The notes: generated by a model not told the origin, from the sequence alone. Positions 18,354-27,360 are shown, numbered from the stretch's first letter. The stretch: DNA of 64,000 nucleotides from Pseudanabaena biceps (GCA_013361095.1 JAATWA010000001.1:3565001-3629000), one strand, 5' to 3'. Program-made: numbers and translations.

Positions 18354-19277
18354 GGATATTGCTTGTCCCATTTTTCGGCAAAGAGTTCGAGATTAAACTC
18401 TGCCTCCGATTCAGTTGCCGCACTGTAAATAGTCTTGAGGTCAGCACAAACTTGTTTGCGTTGCTGCCAAGGCACAAAAGCCACTGAGTTTCTGACCATG
18501 TGGACAATGCACAACTGCACCTGAGTTTTAGGAAATACCGTTTCAATGGCATTGGGAAAACCAGTCAAGCCATCGACACAGGCAATCAAAATGTCTTTGA
18601 CCCCACGGTTGTGAATTTCGATGAGTACTGACAACCAGAATTTCGCACCTTCCCAATCGTGAAATCCACATCCCCAATAATTCCTTGTACCCGTCCATAT
18701 TCACCGCCAGTGCAAAGTACAGGGATTTATTGATTACCTGACCATTGTCTCGGACTTTGATGACTAGACAGTCCAGAAATACGATCGGGTAAACTGCATC
18801 TAGAGGGCTATTTTGCCATTGCTTCACCTCATCAATTACCGCATCAGTCACATTGGAAATAAGCGTTGGTGATACTTCGACACCATACATTTCTTGCAAC
18901 TGGGCTTGGGTATCCCTGACACTCATGCCTCGTGCCTACAAGGAGATGATCTTTTCGTCTAGTCCTGACAATCGGCTTTGTCCTTTCTTCACCATCTGCG
19001 GTTCAAACTCTCCTTGGCGATCGCGGGGTATGGCGATTTCCGCTACGCCGAAGTCCCCTTGCACTGTTTTCTGACTATAGCCGTTGCGACTGTTGCTTTG
19101 CCCTTCTGGTCTGGATTCACGCTTCTTGTACCCCAGATGCGTGGATAGTTCTGCTTCCAATGCTCTTTCCACCAATGCGGTCGTCAGTTGTTTGAGAATT
19201 CCTCCTTCTCCGAATAGGTCGGGTGGAGTTTTACATTCTTGTAGCAATTCATCTAGCAATTCTTTGCGTATATTCAT
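18354..19277 (-). pseudogene. IS256 transposase N-terminal part, with stop and frameshift
   Basis: Starts at 19277 (MNIRKELLDELLQECKTPPD) and shows GYKKRESRPEGQSNSRNGYS. A TAG interrupts at about 18940, where ISLYARGMS is expected. The frame continues with [17 protein letters not shown] (catalytic Asp), shifts frame near 18640, then gives [17 protein letters not shown] and ends at DKQYP. At that point the sequence meets the displaced terminal repeat. Confidence 0.85.
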
Positions 19278-19330
19278 CTTTTTGGTGTTAGTAATTGTGT
19301 GTCTAGATTATCTCTCTGTATACTTCCCAG

Positions 19331-19357
19331 ACTTTACACAATTTACTGTACATTCTC
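19331..19357. repeat. IS256 terminal repeat, right end
   Basis: ACTTTACACAATTTACTGTA, ending CATTCTC, marks the outer right end of the element; the IS1380 remnant starts immediately after it. Confidence 0.75.
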
Positions 19358-19703
19358 GAGCATCGTATCAAAGAATTCAAATTGGGTATCAAGGCGGGTC
19401 GCCTTAGTTGTCATAGTTTTACGGCTAATCAGTTTCGGCTACTTCTGGCTCAGTCAGTTTCGGCTACTTCTGGCTCAGGCTGCCTATATTCTCATGTTAA
19501 CGATTCGGCAAGCGGCGGCAGCAACTGGATTAGCCAAGGCTCAAGTAACCCGTTTGCGCGATTCTTTGCTCAAATGTGCAGCCCATGTCAAAGTTTCGGT
19601 TAGGCGGGTACTAGTACAATTAACTAATTTCTTTCCCTTTGCTAAAGAATTCTGTATGATTTCTCACCGTTTAGCTGAGCCTGATTTCTCTATTTTTGAT
19701 TAG
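19358..19703 (+). pseudogene. C-terminal remnant of an IS1380-family transposase
   Basis: Begins EHRIKEFKLGIKAGRLSCH and FTANQFRLLLAQ. After a 25-bp tandem duplication the frame changes and continues AAYILMLTIRQAAAATGLAK, QVTRLRDSLLKCAAHV, matching the end of IS1380-type transposases. The 5' part was removed by the IS256 insertion. Confidence 0.75.
19430..19479. repeat. 25-bp tandem duplication inside IS1380 remnant
   Basis: The unit starting CAGTTTCGGCTACTTCTGGC occurs twice head to tail, differing only in the last base. 25 is not a multiple of three, so it shifts the transposase frame. Confidence 0.9.
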
Positions 19704-19767
19704 TTTTTGACCTCTCATAGGAGTAATCTATCTTTTTTACTGTTTTTAAGTCGTTTTTTGCCATTAA

Positions 19768-19826
19768 TTCTCGTTTCTGATGCTTTTTCTATCAATTAGA
19801 AATAGAAAAAGCATCAGAAACGAGAA
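19768..19826. repeat. Long inverted repeat downstream of recombinase
   Basis: Two 25-base arms (TTCTCGTTTCTGATGCTTTT and on) pair perfectly around a 9-base loop. It lies between the IS1380 remnant and the convergent recombinase gene; nothing else is seen in 19704-19891. Probably a terminator or an IS-end relic. Confidence 0.75.
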
Positions 19827-19891
19827 CTAGTGATCAATTTTCATTTGAATCTCTTGCTTGTTTTCCCTCTCGTGCATAATACAGGCCATGT

Positions 19892-21385
19892 TTAAATCAA
19901 ATCTCCCAATAAGCTTGAAACTTCGCCTTGCATATTGGTGCGATTGTCGTCATAGAGCATCAAGGTATCTAACTTCTTATGTCGCGATAGCTTTTGAACC
20001 TTGCGGACATTGCCATTGGTAGCATCGAGAGCTGCTGTAATCGCAGAATGGCGAATACGATGTGGCGACATCTGTTTAGAAATTTCTGAGTTTCGCGCAA
20101 TCCGATCAACAATTTGATAGATAGCGGTTCCAGTCAGTCTGTGACCGCGATACACAGGATCGAGAGCATGGAAAAGTGGTTGATTATTACTTTTAGTCTC
20201 AAAGCAAGATAGCCAGTCTTGAATTGCGCTTATTGTTCCCGTATTGAGACTAATAAGACTCTTTTGAGAACCACGTCCCTTCCCCAAAATTTGCAGCGAT
20301 CGCGCTTCAGCATCGAAGTCACCGATATTGGCACTAACTACTTCATTACGACGCAGAGCATTGTCCCAAAGCAGTCGTAAAATCGCAAAATCACGCTTCC
20401 CTTTAGGACTAGTCCGATCAATGCTCAGCAACATTTTCCGAATCCCGTCGGGCTTAATGCCTGTGGTGTCTCGGTAAGACTGCACAGTTTCTGTGGGTAC
20501 ATCATCGAGAGTCCAGTTACATTTCCCCAATTTGGCGGCAAAATTGACCAAAGATTTGAGAGCAGATAGACGACGATTGATGGTGGATTCTTTTAAACCT
20601 CTCGCAATCAGATCGGACTTATAGCGCAGAGCGATCGCGATCGCTTCAAATCGATTTAACTGCAAAAACTGCGCTATTACTATCTCTGTGGGCTTCTGTC
20701 CATAGGCAGCCCGAAAGAAATATTCCAAATCTTTTTCATAGGCTCGTCTAGTATTGAGACTACGTTTATCCGTTAATAAAGCCGTCAAAATATCTGGTCT
20801 AAACGCAGAAAGCGCATAGGGAATATCATTAGATTCAGACACTAACAGATGAGACTCATTAGTCTCATCTGTTATCTTGTCTTGTGTCTCAAAATCTTGT
20901 TTAAAGACGATTTTGTCTACTGGTTCTATTGGGGTTATTTGACAAAAGCGCAACTGCTCAGGGGCGATCACTGTTTCTTCTAGTCCTGCTAGATTTGCCA
21001 TCCGCTTGACAATGCCATAGATGGCGGTTCCCGACAGTCTGTGACCATATTTAGCGCGATCTAAAGCAGTGAATAGAGGGGTTTGATATTCTTCTGGTTG
21101 CTCTTCTGTAAAGAGCTGTGTGGACTCAATCCAATCTTGTAATGCATTGGCTGTGTCTAAACTGAGATGGATAGTTTCTGATTGATTCGCAAACCCTTGA
21201 CGTTGATAAGGATGACGCACGCGCAGCGATCGCTCTTTAAAGTCAAAGTCATCAACATTAATCGCGCTAACCTGTTGGCGTTTAAGGGAATTCTCCATCA
21301 GTAGCCGCAAAATTGCGTAGTCACGCTGACCCGCTAATGTATGGCGATCGCAAGCGGCAAGAATTCGCTCTAAGTTTTCTATCAT
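19892..21385 (-). CDS. Double-domain tyrosine recombinase/integrase
   Basis: 497 residues. The C-terminal about 310 residues are a complete phage-integrase-type recombinase: an N-terminal SAM-like core-binding domain (RRAYEKDLEYFFRAAYG), then catalytic R345 in LRRNEVV, K369, H442-x-x-R445, H469 and nucleophile Y478. The first about 165 residues are a second catalytic-domain copy (RDYAILRLLMENSLKRQQV matching RDFAILRLLWDNALRRNEV). In it the catalytic Arg is Lys35, the HxxR histidine is Glu143, and the Tyr part is missing. The N-terminal copy is thus probably structural. Whether it resolves dimers, moves an element or acts elsewhere cannot be told. Confidence 0.88.
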   Translation of the reverse strand: MIENLERILAACDRHTLAGQRDYAILRLLMENSLKRQQVSAINVDDFDFKERSLRVRHPYQRQGFANQSETIHLSLDTANALQDWIESTQLFTEEQPEEYQTPLFTALDRAKYGHRLSGTAIYGIVKRMANLAGLEETVIAPEQLRFCQITPIEPVDKIVFKQDFETQDKITDETNESHLLVSESNDIPYALSAFRPDILTALLTDKRSLNTRRAYEKDLEYFFRAAYGQKPTEIVIAQFLQLNRFEAIAIALRYKSDLIARGLKESTINRRLSALKSLVNFAAKLGKCNWTLDDVPTETVQSYRDTTGIKPDGIRKMLLSIDRTSPKGKRDFAILRLLWDNALRRNEVVSANIGDFDAEARSLQILGKGRGSQKSLISLNTGTISAIQDWLSCFETKSNNQPLFHALDPVYRGHRLTGTAIYQIVDRIARNSEISKQMSPHRIRHSAITAALDATNGNVRKVQKLSRHKKLDTLMLYDDNRTNMQGEVSSLLGDLI

Positions 21386-21392
21386 GTCTGAA

Positions 21393-21578
21393 TCATGACT
21401 TGCTACTAAAAACTTTAAAGGCGATCGCGGCTAAAAATACACAACCAAGAAAAGGCAACCAATTGTATCGAATATGATAAAAAAGGCTATTAAAAAAGTA
21501 ACTAGCTTCGCGAGATACCCATGATGCGATCGCGATCGCGCCAACAAACATCGCAAAGTACATCAATATCTTAGTCAT
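21393..21578 (-). CDS. Small two-helix membrane protein, unknown
   Basis: 61 residues with two hydrophobic segments (MYFAMFVGAIAIASW and LPFLGCVFLAAIAFKVF) and a basic end. It is 7 bases upstream of the recombinase gene and likely co-transcribed. A purine-rich GGAGATTG lies before the ATG. Family not recognised. Confidence 0.6.
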   Translation of the reverse strand: MTKILMYFAMFVGAIAIASWVSREASYFFNSLFYHIRYNWLPFLGCVFLAAIAFKVFSSKS

Positions 21579-21651
21579 TGTTCAATCTCCTAGAGAAATT
21601 TATTTGTAATCATACTCCAATAATTAGTGGTGAGTGGCTTCGCCGCGCACT

Positions 21652-21702
21652 GCCCTAAAAGATAAGAAGCATCGCATTGCGACGCTTCTTATCTTTTAGG
21701 GC
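21652..21702. repeat. Perfect intergenic hairpin
   Basis: 19-base arms GCCCTAAAAGATAAGAAGC and its complement enclose a loop that itself contains TCGCATTGCGA. It lies in the divergent gap 21579-21913, which otherwise holds only a second hairpin. Confidence 0.8.
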
Positions 21703-21773
21703 TTTGGCTTAAAACTTGTAGCTGATGATGTAGCAAAACAGCAAGCATCTGAGCGTAATTAAGAACCAGAGTT

Positions 21774-21801
21774 AAAACCTGTGGTATTCTCCACAGGTTT
21801 T
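21774..21801. terminator. Hairpin with T-rich end
   Basis: AAAACCTGTGG and CCACAGGTTTT pair around TATTCT. It lies upstream of the cytochrome gene on its strand. It could terminate a transcript coming from the left or act in the leader. Confidence 0.6.
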
Positions 21802-21913
21802 GAGGTTTTATATCTAATTACGTTTGTATACTCACTAATTTTTTAGAAATATGTTGCTATCAAATATATAACCTAGATTTAGATCTGTAAATACGGATAA
21901 AAAGCTTAATTTT

Positions 21914-22579
21914 ATGTCCAAAATCTCTCCCTATCAGCCCATTCTTTTGCGTTTACTGCATAGCGCGATCGCCTTATTTGTTTTTGGTAGTTTGATTACA
22001 GGATTTCTGATCTATGACCGCTTCGATCAGAGATTTGGAACTCTCAACTTGCCACCTATTCGCAACATCATCGGACTTCATGGCACGATCGCACTTACTT
22101 TTATTATTCTCTTGCCACTATTCGCACTTTACAGCTTTCACATTGGCGATCGGCGTTTAGTTCAAGCCAAAACCTTAGAGCATCTTTCAGAAGTTGGTAA
22201 GCCGATTTGGTGGGTGTCATTACAACGCATTACTAATAGCACTCTATTACTGTCAGCAACCTTTGCTGTGGTCACGGGGCGCATGATGCAGGAAGAATGG
22301 CTTCCCAATAAGGAACTAGATCAAGGTTGGTATGTTGGACATTTAATTGCATGGGCTGTGATGATATTTAGCATTGCGATGCATCTATTGATGAGCGCAA
22401 AGGTAGGTGGATTTCCTTTATTAATATCTATCTATAATTGGAAAGTAAGGGCAGAAGATATGCCCCAATCTTGGTTTAAAGGATTTAAAATTAAGCCTTC
22501 TAGTACAGTTCTATTTGTCCTAGAAATGTTTGTCATCGGTGGTATTGCGATCGCTTTTTTACTACCTACTTTTGCTTAA
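21914..22579 (+). CDS. Cytochrome b561-type membrane protein
   Basis: 221 residues with four to five hydrophobic helices. Histidines suited to heme b lie within or near them: RLLHSAIALFVFG, IIGLHGTIALTF, WYVGHLIAWAVMIFSIAMHL. The start is the first ATG. It probably moves electrons across or within the membrane; the partner is unknown. The gene after the following hairpin is co-directional. Confidence 0.75.
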   Translation: MSKISPYQPILLRLLHSAIALFVFGSLITGFLIYDRFDQRFGTLNLPPIRNIIGLHGTIALTFIILLPLFALYSFHIGDRRLVQAKTLEHLSEVGKPIWWVSLQRITNSTLLLSATFAVVTGRMMQEEWLPNKELDQGWYVGHLIAWAVMIFSIAMHLLMSAKVGGFPLLISIYNWKVRAEDMPQSWFKGFKIKPSSTVLFVLEMFVIGGIAIAFLLPTFA

Positions 22580-22618
22580 CCACAGCTTCTTACAACACTT
22601 TACGCTCAAACCCGAACC

Positions 22619-22667
22619 AAGAAAGATTTTGAAAGCGTTGCTTTGCAACGCTTTCAAAATCTTTCTT
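22619..22667. terminator. Perfect hairpin (23-bp arms, TTT loop)
   Basis: The arms AAGAAAGATTTTGAAAGCGT plus TGC pair exactly. Placed 40 bases after the cytochrome stop, it is a likely terminator. Confidence 0.8.
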
Positions 22668-22706
22668 ATAGTTCGTTTGATCGAAATTTACTTTTCTCAA
22701 AATACG

Positions 22707-23261
22707 ATGAAAAAGAAAGACTTTACCCTCCGCAGTGACCACAATTGGAAATCGGAAGCAGGATATAAAATATTTGTCGCCGATCGCGGCGCAGTACGAT
22801 TTGATGTCCCCCAAGATTGGATTGTTAAATTTAAAGAGAAATCCGTCAGCTTCCATGACTTAGAGCCGACCGACGATACGGGTGCGTTAGAGATGTCATT
22901 CCAACGTCTTCCGCCCCATGATTGGTCAACCTTTCCCCTCAAGCAAGCCTTAAAACAAATCCTTGATGATGACGATCGCGAAATTCTCTCAAAGAGTAAA
23001 ATTACAAGCGCCAGTCGTGATGGCATGAAGTTAGTCTGGGCAGATTTGCGCTATATTGACGCAACCGAAAAACGCGAAGCGACTTCTCGGATCTTGGTTG
23101 GAATTGGTGGTAATGTTCAGGTTCTATTTACCTTTGACTACTGGACAGAAGGCGAAGAGCAAATGCGTCAAGTCTGGGATGTCGTATTGCGATCGCTACG
23201 CCTCGGCTTATTCATTCCCGATCCCACTAAAGGCGATGTAGTTAATCCCAATCTCAACTAA
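22707..23261 (+). CDS. Conserved cyanobacterial hypothetical protein
   Basis: 184 residues from ATG at 22707, soluble, no signal peptide. It begins KKKDFTLRSDHNWKSEAGYK and has a beta-rich middle (RFDVPQDWIVKF...SVSFHDLEP) and a W-rich end (FDYWTEGEEQMRQVWDVVLR). The fold recalls PsbP/Mog1-like alpha-beta sandwiches (DVPQDW, WDVVLRSLRL), but this is a weak impression. Followed directly by a perfect hairpin terminator. Confidence 0.65.
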   Translation: MKKKDFTLRSDHNWKSEAGYKIFVADRGAVRFDVPQDWIVKFKEKSVSFHDLEPTDDTGALEMSFQRLPPHDWSTFPLKQALKQILDDDDREILSKSKITSASRDGMKLVWADLRYIDATEKREATSRILVGIGGNVQVLFTFDYWTEGEEQMRQVWDVVLRSLRLGLFIPDPTKGDVVNPNLN

Positions 23262-23262
23262 T

Positions 23263-23315
23263 AAAAACCAAGAGAGAGTTGCGGCGCTTCGCGCCGCAAC
23301 TCTCTCTTGGTTTTT
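23263..23315. terminator. Perfect hairpin (25-bp arms, TTC loop)
   Basis: Arms AAAAACCAAGAGAGAGTTGC plus GGCGC pair around TTC and end in a T run. It begins one base after the stop of the upstream gene. Confidence 0.85.
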
Positions 23316-23354
23316 GTCGCTGTCCTAACATTAATGGCTATAGCTATATTAAAA

Positions 23355-23399
23355 AACAAAAAAGAGTGACAGCACTTTGTGCTGTCACTCTTTTTTGTT
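23355..23399. terminator. Hairpin terminator after cpcD (21-bp arms)
   Basis: AACAAAAAAGAGTGACAGCA plus C pairs with its complement around TTT. On the minus strand it ends in a T-rich run, 12 bases after the cpcD stop. Confidence 0.8.
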
Positions 23400-23410
23400 C
23401 TAAAAAAAAT

Positions 23411-23635
23411 TTAACCTTCAGTCAAATTATCAGAAAGAGGCTGAATGCTAACAATCTTACCGCCCATACGAGTGATACTACGCATTTTTTCGTTCATGCG
23501 ATTGTAGGGAACTTTGATAAACACATTGTCACAGTCTCTCAAACTGTTGTTTGTATTGAAAGGCTGCTCATAGATATTGAGTCCAGCGACTTCATAGAGA
23601 AAGTAACGATTAGCAGTACTTGAAGGAGGAATCAT
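23411..23635 (-). CDS. cpcD: Phycobilisome rod-capping linker CpcD
   Basis: 74 residues, the usual size for the small rod-cap linker that closes phycocyanin rods and sets their length. The CpcD domain runs from RYFLYEVAGL to GGKIVSIQPL and has the signature VFIKVPYNRMNEKMRSITRM. It lies 104 bases after cpcC on the same strand, with a hairpin (23683-23721) between them. Phycocyanin genes cpcBA are not in the neighbourhood. Confidence 0.88.
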   Translation of the reverse strand: MIPPSSTANRYFLYEVAGLNIYEQPFNTNNSLRDCDNVFIKVPYNRMNEKMRSITRMGGKIVSIQPLSDNLTEG

Positions 23636-23682
23636 AGCAATAGGTTTGATAGAAGATAGATAAAAAAGATTTTCTTAGAGAT

Positions 23683-23721
23683 GAGATATTTGTCCCACGC
23701 TGCGCGTGGGACAAATATCTC
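23683..23721. terminator. Hairpin between cpcC and cpcD (18-bp arms)
   Basis: GAGATATTTGTCCCACGC pairs exactly around TGC. It may attenuate read-through from cpcC to cpcD or stabilise the upstream mRNA, as in many cpc operons. Confidence 0.75.
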
Positions 23722-23738
23722 AGGGTCTAGCAATGCAA

Positions 23739-24602
23739 CTAAGCGAGGGAAACGCTAGCGATCTTGCCGCCCATTCTATTGATGCGTTGCATGGTGTTTG
23801 ATAGATCTTCGTAGGAGACGATGTACTCACGGTTGCAACGACGTACCTTAGGATAGCGAGGCAAAGAAGCTGCCGCAACTTCGATGCGGTACAAGCGAGT
23901 GCCAGAACCAACCGAGGAGCGTCCAAAAGCGCGATTGGTCATAGCGCCTCTGGATTTGCGATAAGCAAATCCTTCATTGCCGCCAGAAGAACCAACGATC
24001 ATAGAAGTGGTATTTTGAGCAAGCTCTACAGCCAATCTGGAGCTGCTGCCTTCGAGTTGAGAGCGATCGCTGCTAGCATAGCCACGATAAAGGCGAAACA
24101 GTCTGGTAAATCCAGCAGTCTTGTCGCCAATATTGTTTTCAAAGCCACGATAGTAAGGAGCTACTGACTCGCCAAAGTTGGTTTCATACTCGATTGAGTC
24201 AATGTAAGAGTCAATGTCAGCGTCATATCCTTCATTTTGGTAGCGATCGAGATGTTCGATCACTTCTGCTTCGCTGTAAGGAGCGCGTCCAAGCAAATGC
24301 TTGAAGTTCAACTCAATTACACGGGTCTGAAAATTAGGATAGAGAAACTTTGTTTTATATAGCTCGGACTTGGCAACGGCACGCACAAAGTCGCGAACGC
24401 TGATTTGTCCATTGTTTAGCAAAGACTCAAGACCGACTAAACGCTCCGAAGCCATGATGTAATCGTTACCCAATACATGACGATAGACAGCATTAATTAC
24501 CGTTTTGGCATTGTCAGCAGTCCAATTTGGGAGCAGTTCAGCAGGAGCAGTCTCGCTATAAGCGATTGTTCCTAAACGGGAGGCGGCAGTTGTAATTGCC
24601 AT
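23739..24602 (-). CDS. cpcC: Phycobilisome rod linker CpcC
   Basis: 287 residues: an N-terminal PBS linker domain (about 20-150; [53 protein letters not shown]) and a C-terminal CpcD-like domain (about 230-285; [38 protein letters not shown]). It joins phycocyanin hexamers along the rods. Length fits the 30-33 kDa rod linkers. It heads a cpcC-cpcD unit. Assignment as phycocyanin rather than phycoerythrocyanin linker is inferred from the CpcD partner. Confidence 0.9.
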   Translation of the reverse strand: MAITTAASRLGTIAYSETAPAELLPNWTADNAKTVINAVYRHVLGNDYIMASERLVGLESLLNNGQISVRDFVRAVAKSELYKTKFLYPNFQTRVIELNFKHLLGRAPYSEAEVIEHLDRYQNEGYDADIDSYIDSIEYETNFGESVAPYYRGFENNIGDKTAGFTRLFRLYRGYASSDRSQLEGSSSRLAVELAQNTTSMIVGSSGGNEGFAYRKSRGAMTNRAFGRSSVGSGTRLYRIEVAAASLPRYPKVRRCNREYIVSYEDLSNTMQRINRMGGKIASVSLA

Positions 24603-25001
24603 CTTTTATTCTCCTTTTTGAATTTAAATTAAGTAGAAATTAACTTCAAGATTTTATTAAAAATATTGCAAAGCAATACCTCTAATCAAACCCTAGATGA
24701 ACACACTATGCAATAGCAATTTTTATAACAAGACGGTTGTCATGACATAGTCTAGGGCGAAGTTAATTTGGTCTAGATCACTTATGGTTACTGCTCTCTA
24801 GCTTTGATGACAAAAAGGATTAGCACCTAATAATGCCGCAATTTCATGTGTTAAGATTCATTACTTTTCTCTCTTGCCAAATCAAAAAGCGATCGCACTT
24901 TCTCATGTTTAACATTTGCTTAACTTTTATCGCTAAAACCCAAACGAGAAGTGCGGCGCGAAGTGCCGCACTTCTCGTTAAAAGTCCCATGCCTGTTTAG
25001 G
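24603..25001. other. cpcC upstream region
   Basis: About 400 bases without a gene. The part next to cpcC is AT-rich and should hold its promoter and leader; no operator can be named. A hairpin with 14-bp arms (ACGAGAAGTGCGGC) at 24944-24978 follows the WD40 gene region on the far side. Confidence 0.5.
24944..24978. terminator. Intergenic hairpin
   Basis: ACGAGAAGTGCGGC and its complement enclose GCGAAGT. It belongs to the same GC-core hairpin family and lies upstream of the 5' end of cpcC, just past the end of the WD40 gene. Confidence 0.7.
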
Positions 25002-26099
25002 CTAACGAAAACCTTTGCCCTGCGATGATTTTGTCCAGAGCATTAACTCACCATCAGCATTAGCCGCCGCTAACTTTTTGCCTAGGGGATGCCATTGCAA
25101 AGCCGTGATTTCGCCCATCGGCGTTTCTAGAGCTTGTACCCAGTTTTGAGCATCTTTCCAAATGGCAATTCTGCCATTTTCATCGGCGGAGGCTAACACT
25201 TGGGAATTGGGTTTAAAGGCAACAAAACCAACAATGCTGTTATGCCCCTTAATCACTTCGCCTTCCCAACCCACATTGAGGTCAGCATGTTTTTCCCATA
25301 CCACCACATCAGAACCGCTTGAAGAAGCCAGTAAAGGCGAAGTCTTGTTGGCAGACCAGTCAAAGCCTCGAATCTTCCCCGGGAAGCCCTGCATCCGCCA
25401 AGGAGAGGCATCAAATTCATTGCCCAGCCATTGCATGACCACAACTAAGTTGTCGAGGGTACTGGCTACTAGATATTCCCCCGATCGCTCCCATGAGAGT
25501 TTAGCGGTCGCCGTTGGCATTTCAAATAAAAGCGGATCAGCATACCAATCTTGAGCTGTCCACACCTTAACGCCCCCATCTCCACCAACGCTGAGATATT
25601 CGCCGCTAGGATGCCATGCGATCGCTAGTACCGTGGATTGCTCAAAATTTAACGTAGTCACAATATCAAGGGTTTCCGCACTCCATACCTGCACATATTT
25701 ACCAAAACTAAAGGCAAATTCGGCGCGGGTAGGATGCCAAACGAGATGCTCGATCCAGACTTTGCCAAGATCGATGGTGGCAGCGATCGCAGGTTGCTCG
25801 CCATCCAATTTCCATACGCGCACTTGTCCATCCTGTCCTGCGGCAGCAAACCAACACTCATTTTGAGAAAAGCCGAGACAATCTATGGATATTTCTGTGG
25901 CAGATTGCAACTCGGTTTGCTTTTGGGCAAGATTGTGACCCGCGATCGGTTCATCAAATAACCCAATTTCCCCAGAGGCAGTGGCGGCGGCGAGATATTT
26001 GCCTTGCGATGACCAAGTGATCGTGGTGATATATTCACTGAGAGTGATCTGTGACTGTGGCTTAGGATTGAGGATCAGGGTGGTCTTTGGCTTTGGCAT
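25002..26099 (-). CDS. WD40-repeat protein
   Basis: 365 residues, filled by about seven WD-type repeats. Each ends with a W-x-x or V-W motif (TITWSSQGKYLAAATASGEI, GQDGQVRVWKL, LAIAWHPSGEYLSVGGDGGV, ADENGRIAIWKD). The whole protein is a beta propeller, probably a protein-binding scaffold in the cytoplasm; no signal peptide. Partners are unknown. The start MPKPKTTLILNP is the first ATG. Confidence 0.85.
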   Translation of the reverse strand: MPKPKTTLILNPKPQSQITLSEYITTITWSSQGKYLAAATASGEIGLFDEPIAGHNLAQKQTELQSATEISIDCLGFSQNECWFAAAGQDGQVRVWKLDGEQPAIAATIDLGKVWIEHLVWHPTRAEFAFSFGKYVQVWSAETLDIVTTLNFEQSTVLAIAWHPSGEYLSVGGDGGVKVWTAQDWYADPLLFEMPTATAKLSWERSGEYLVASTLDNLVVVMQWLGNEFDASPWRMQGFPGKIRGFDWSANKTSPLLASSSGSDVVVWEKHADLNVGWEGEVIKGHNSIVGFVAFKPNSQVLASADENGRIAIWKDAQNWVQALETPMGEITALQWHPLGKKLAAANADGELMLWTKSSQGKGFR

Positions 26100-26139
26100 A
26101 TTGATTCTTTTGTACGCTCAACAGCATTTTACTGGGACA

Positions 26140-26850
26140 ATGACTACATGTTTAGACAACTCTAAATCTATGCCAAAAAATTGGGCGATCGCTATAGTTC
26201 TATTTTCTTGTTTTACTTTGCCCACAACCGCCTATGGTAACGATAAAAGATCTCGCCGCCTCAATGACCTAGAAATAGATCGCCAAGTTATTGAAAGCAG
26301 TCCAGTCTTGCGACGATGGCTAGATAACGCCCCTAATCTCTTGGATGATATTTATCATTCACCAAGTTTTGATGCAAAATTGCGAGTGGGGATTACTTCT
26401 CGCAATAACTCTCTGGGAATAGAAGCGGGTGTGGAAGATTTGTTTTTAGGGCAGTCGCCTTTGACGGTGAGCGGTGGTTTTCAGTCGGAGCTAAGTGGGC
26501 GGGAGAGTGAGATTCAAGCAAATCTACGTTACTATGTGCTACCCCTCGGTTCCTACTGGAATATTGCCCCCGTAATCGGCTACCGTCAGCTCAACCAAAG
26601 CGATCGCCCCCAAATTTCAGGCTTAGATATTGGCTTGCAAGGAATTTTAGTGTTGTCGCCCCAAAGTTCTGATATCCGTCTCAGTCATACTTTTACTTCT
26701 CCTCAAGGCAATTTAGAGCTAAGCACCACGACCCTCTCGACCAGCTATGCACTTACCAATAATTTGCGACTAGGTACAAAAATTGAATGGAGGCGATCGC
26801 CTTTGGTTTATGACAGTCGGGTCGGTTTTTTATTGGAGCTAGCGCTGTAG
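26140..26850 (+). CDS. Secreted beta-rich protein, probable outer-membrane barrel
   Basis: 236 residues from ATG 26140 (26170 is a possible alternative). A signal peptide (NWAIAIVLFSCFTLPTTAYG) is likely cleaved after AYG. The mature part alternates short amphipathic strands (AKLRVGITSRNNSLGIEAGV, LSTSYALTNNLRLGTKIEWR) and ends GFLLELAL, a strand with a hydrophobic terminus typical of small barrels. The gene diverges from the WD40 gene. Family not named. Confidence 0.65.
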   Translation: MTTCLDNSKSMPKNWAIAIVLFSCFTLPTTAYGNDKRSRRLNDLEIDRQVIESSPVLRRWLDNAPNLLDDIYHSPSFDAKLRVGITSRNNSLGIEAGVEDLFLGQSPLTVSGGFQSELSGRESEIQANLRYYVLPLGSYWNIAPVIGYRQLNQSDRPQISGLDIGLQGILVLSPQSSDIRLSHTFTSPQGNLELSTTTLSTSYALTNNLRLGTKIEWRRSPLVYDSRVGFLLELAL

Positions 26851-26919
26851 GTAGGGCAGGTTCACCCGCTAGGCGGGTAAATCTGCTTCTGAGACTTTGT
26901 TATGCGAAGTCAACTAATT

Positions 26920-27360
26920 CTATTTCGCTTCTTTTTTCTTCGTTACACTTTTGAAGTATTCCTTAGCTCGACTGAAAGCATACTGAAACTTATCTCCTAG
27001 AGTTGGTTCTGGCAATACAGCAACGGTAACTTCTTCATCAGGAAATTCTTTTAAACGATAGCCATATTCAAGGTTTTCTTGATAATTACGCAAAATTGGA
27101 TAGAGGCGCACAGCACCCTTTAGCAACTCTTTCTCTTGTTGGAAGATCGCACGACTGATTTGATTGCTGCGTTCCACTGCCATCGAACCTGCGGGAACCC
27201 ATTCCTTCCCCTTGATGCGGATGAAGATATTAAACTCTGGCAATCCCTTATCCTTCATCTCATCATATTTGTTGGCTGCCACCTGATGTTTATTCGGTTC
27301 TTTCTTCTTCTTTTTCTGCCCCGAACCACCAGCAAATCCTTTTACTTTAGTTGAACTCAT
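26920..27360 (-). CDS. Conserved cyanobacterial protein, possibly HHL1-like
   Basis: 146 residues with a lysine-rich N-terminus (GGSGQKKKKKEPNKHQ) and a core LPEFNIFIRIKGKEWVPAGS, VERSNQISRAIFQQEKELLK, YPILRNYQENLEYGYRLKEF. The core resembles the plant/cyanobacterial HHL1-type photosystem II maintenance protein as I remember it, but I cannot verify this. Soluble, no signal. Stands alone. Confidence 0.6.
   Translation of the reverse strand: MSSTKVKGFAGGSGQKKKKKEPNKHQVAANKYDEMKDKGLPEFNIFIRIKGKEWVPAGSMAVERSNQISRAIFQQEKELLKGAVRLYPILRNYQENLEYGYRLKEFPDEEVTVAVLPEPTLGDKFQYAFSRAKEYFKSVTKKKEAK

Larger units (their letters stand above)
18069..19357. mobile_element. Rearranged IS256-family element
   Basis: The transposase N-terminal part reads on the minus strand and its C-terminal part on the plus strand. 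Two copies of the terminal repeat (18327-18353 and 19331-19357) lie in the same orientation instead of facing each other. An 8-bp word is repeated in inverted orientation at the two break points. The element is inactive. Confidence 0.8.

Noticed and set aside
25981..26139. Extended N-terminus for the outer-membrane-like protein
   Set aside because: It would overlap the divergent WD40 gene start and hide the signal peptide; ATG 26140 gives a normal export signal.
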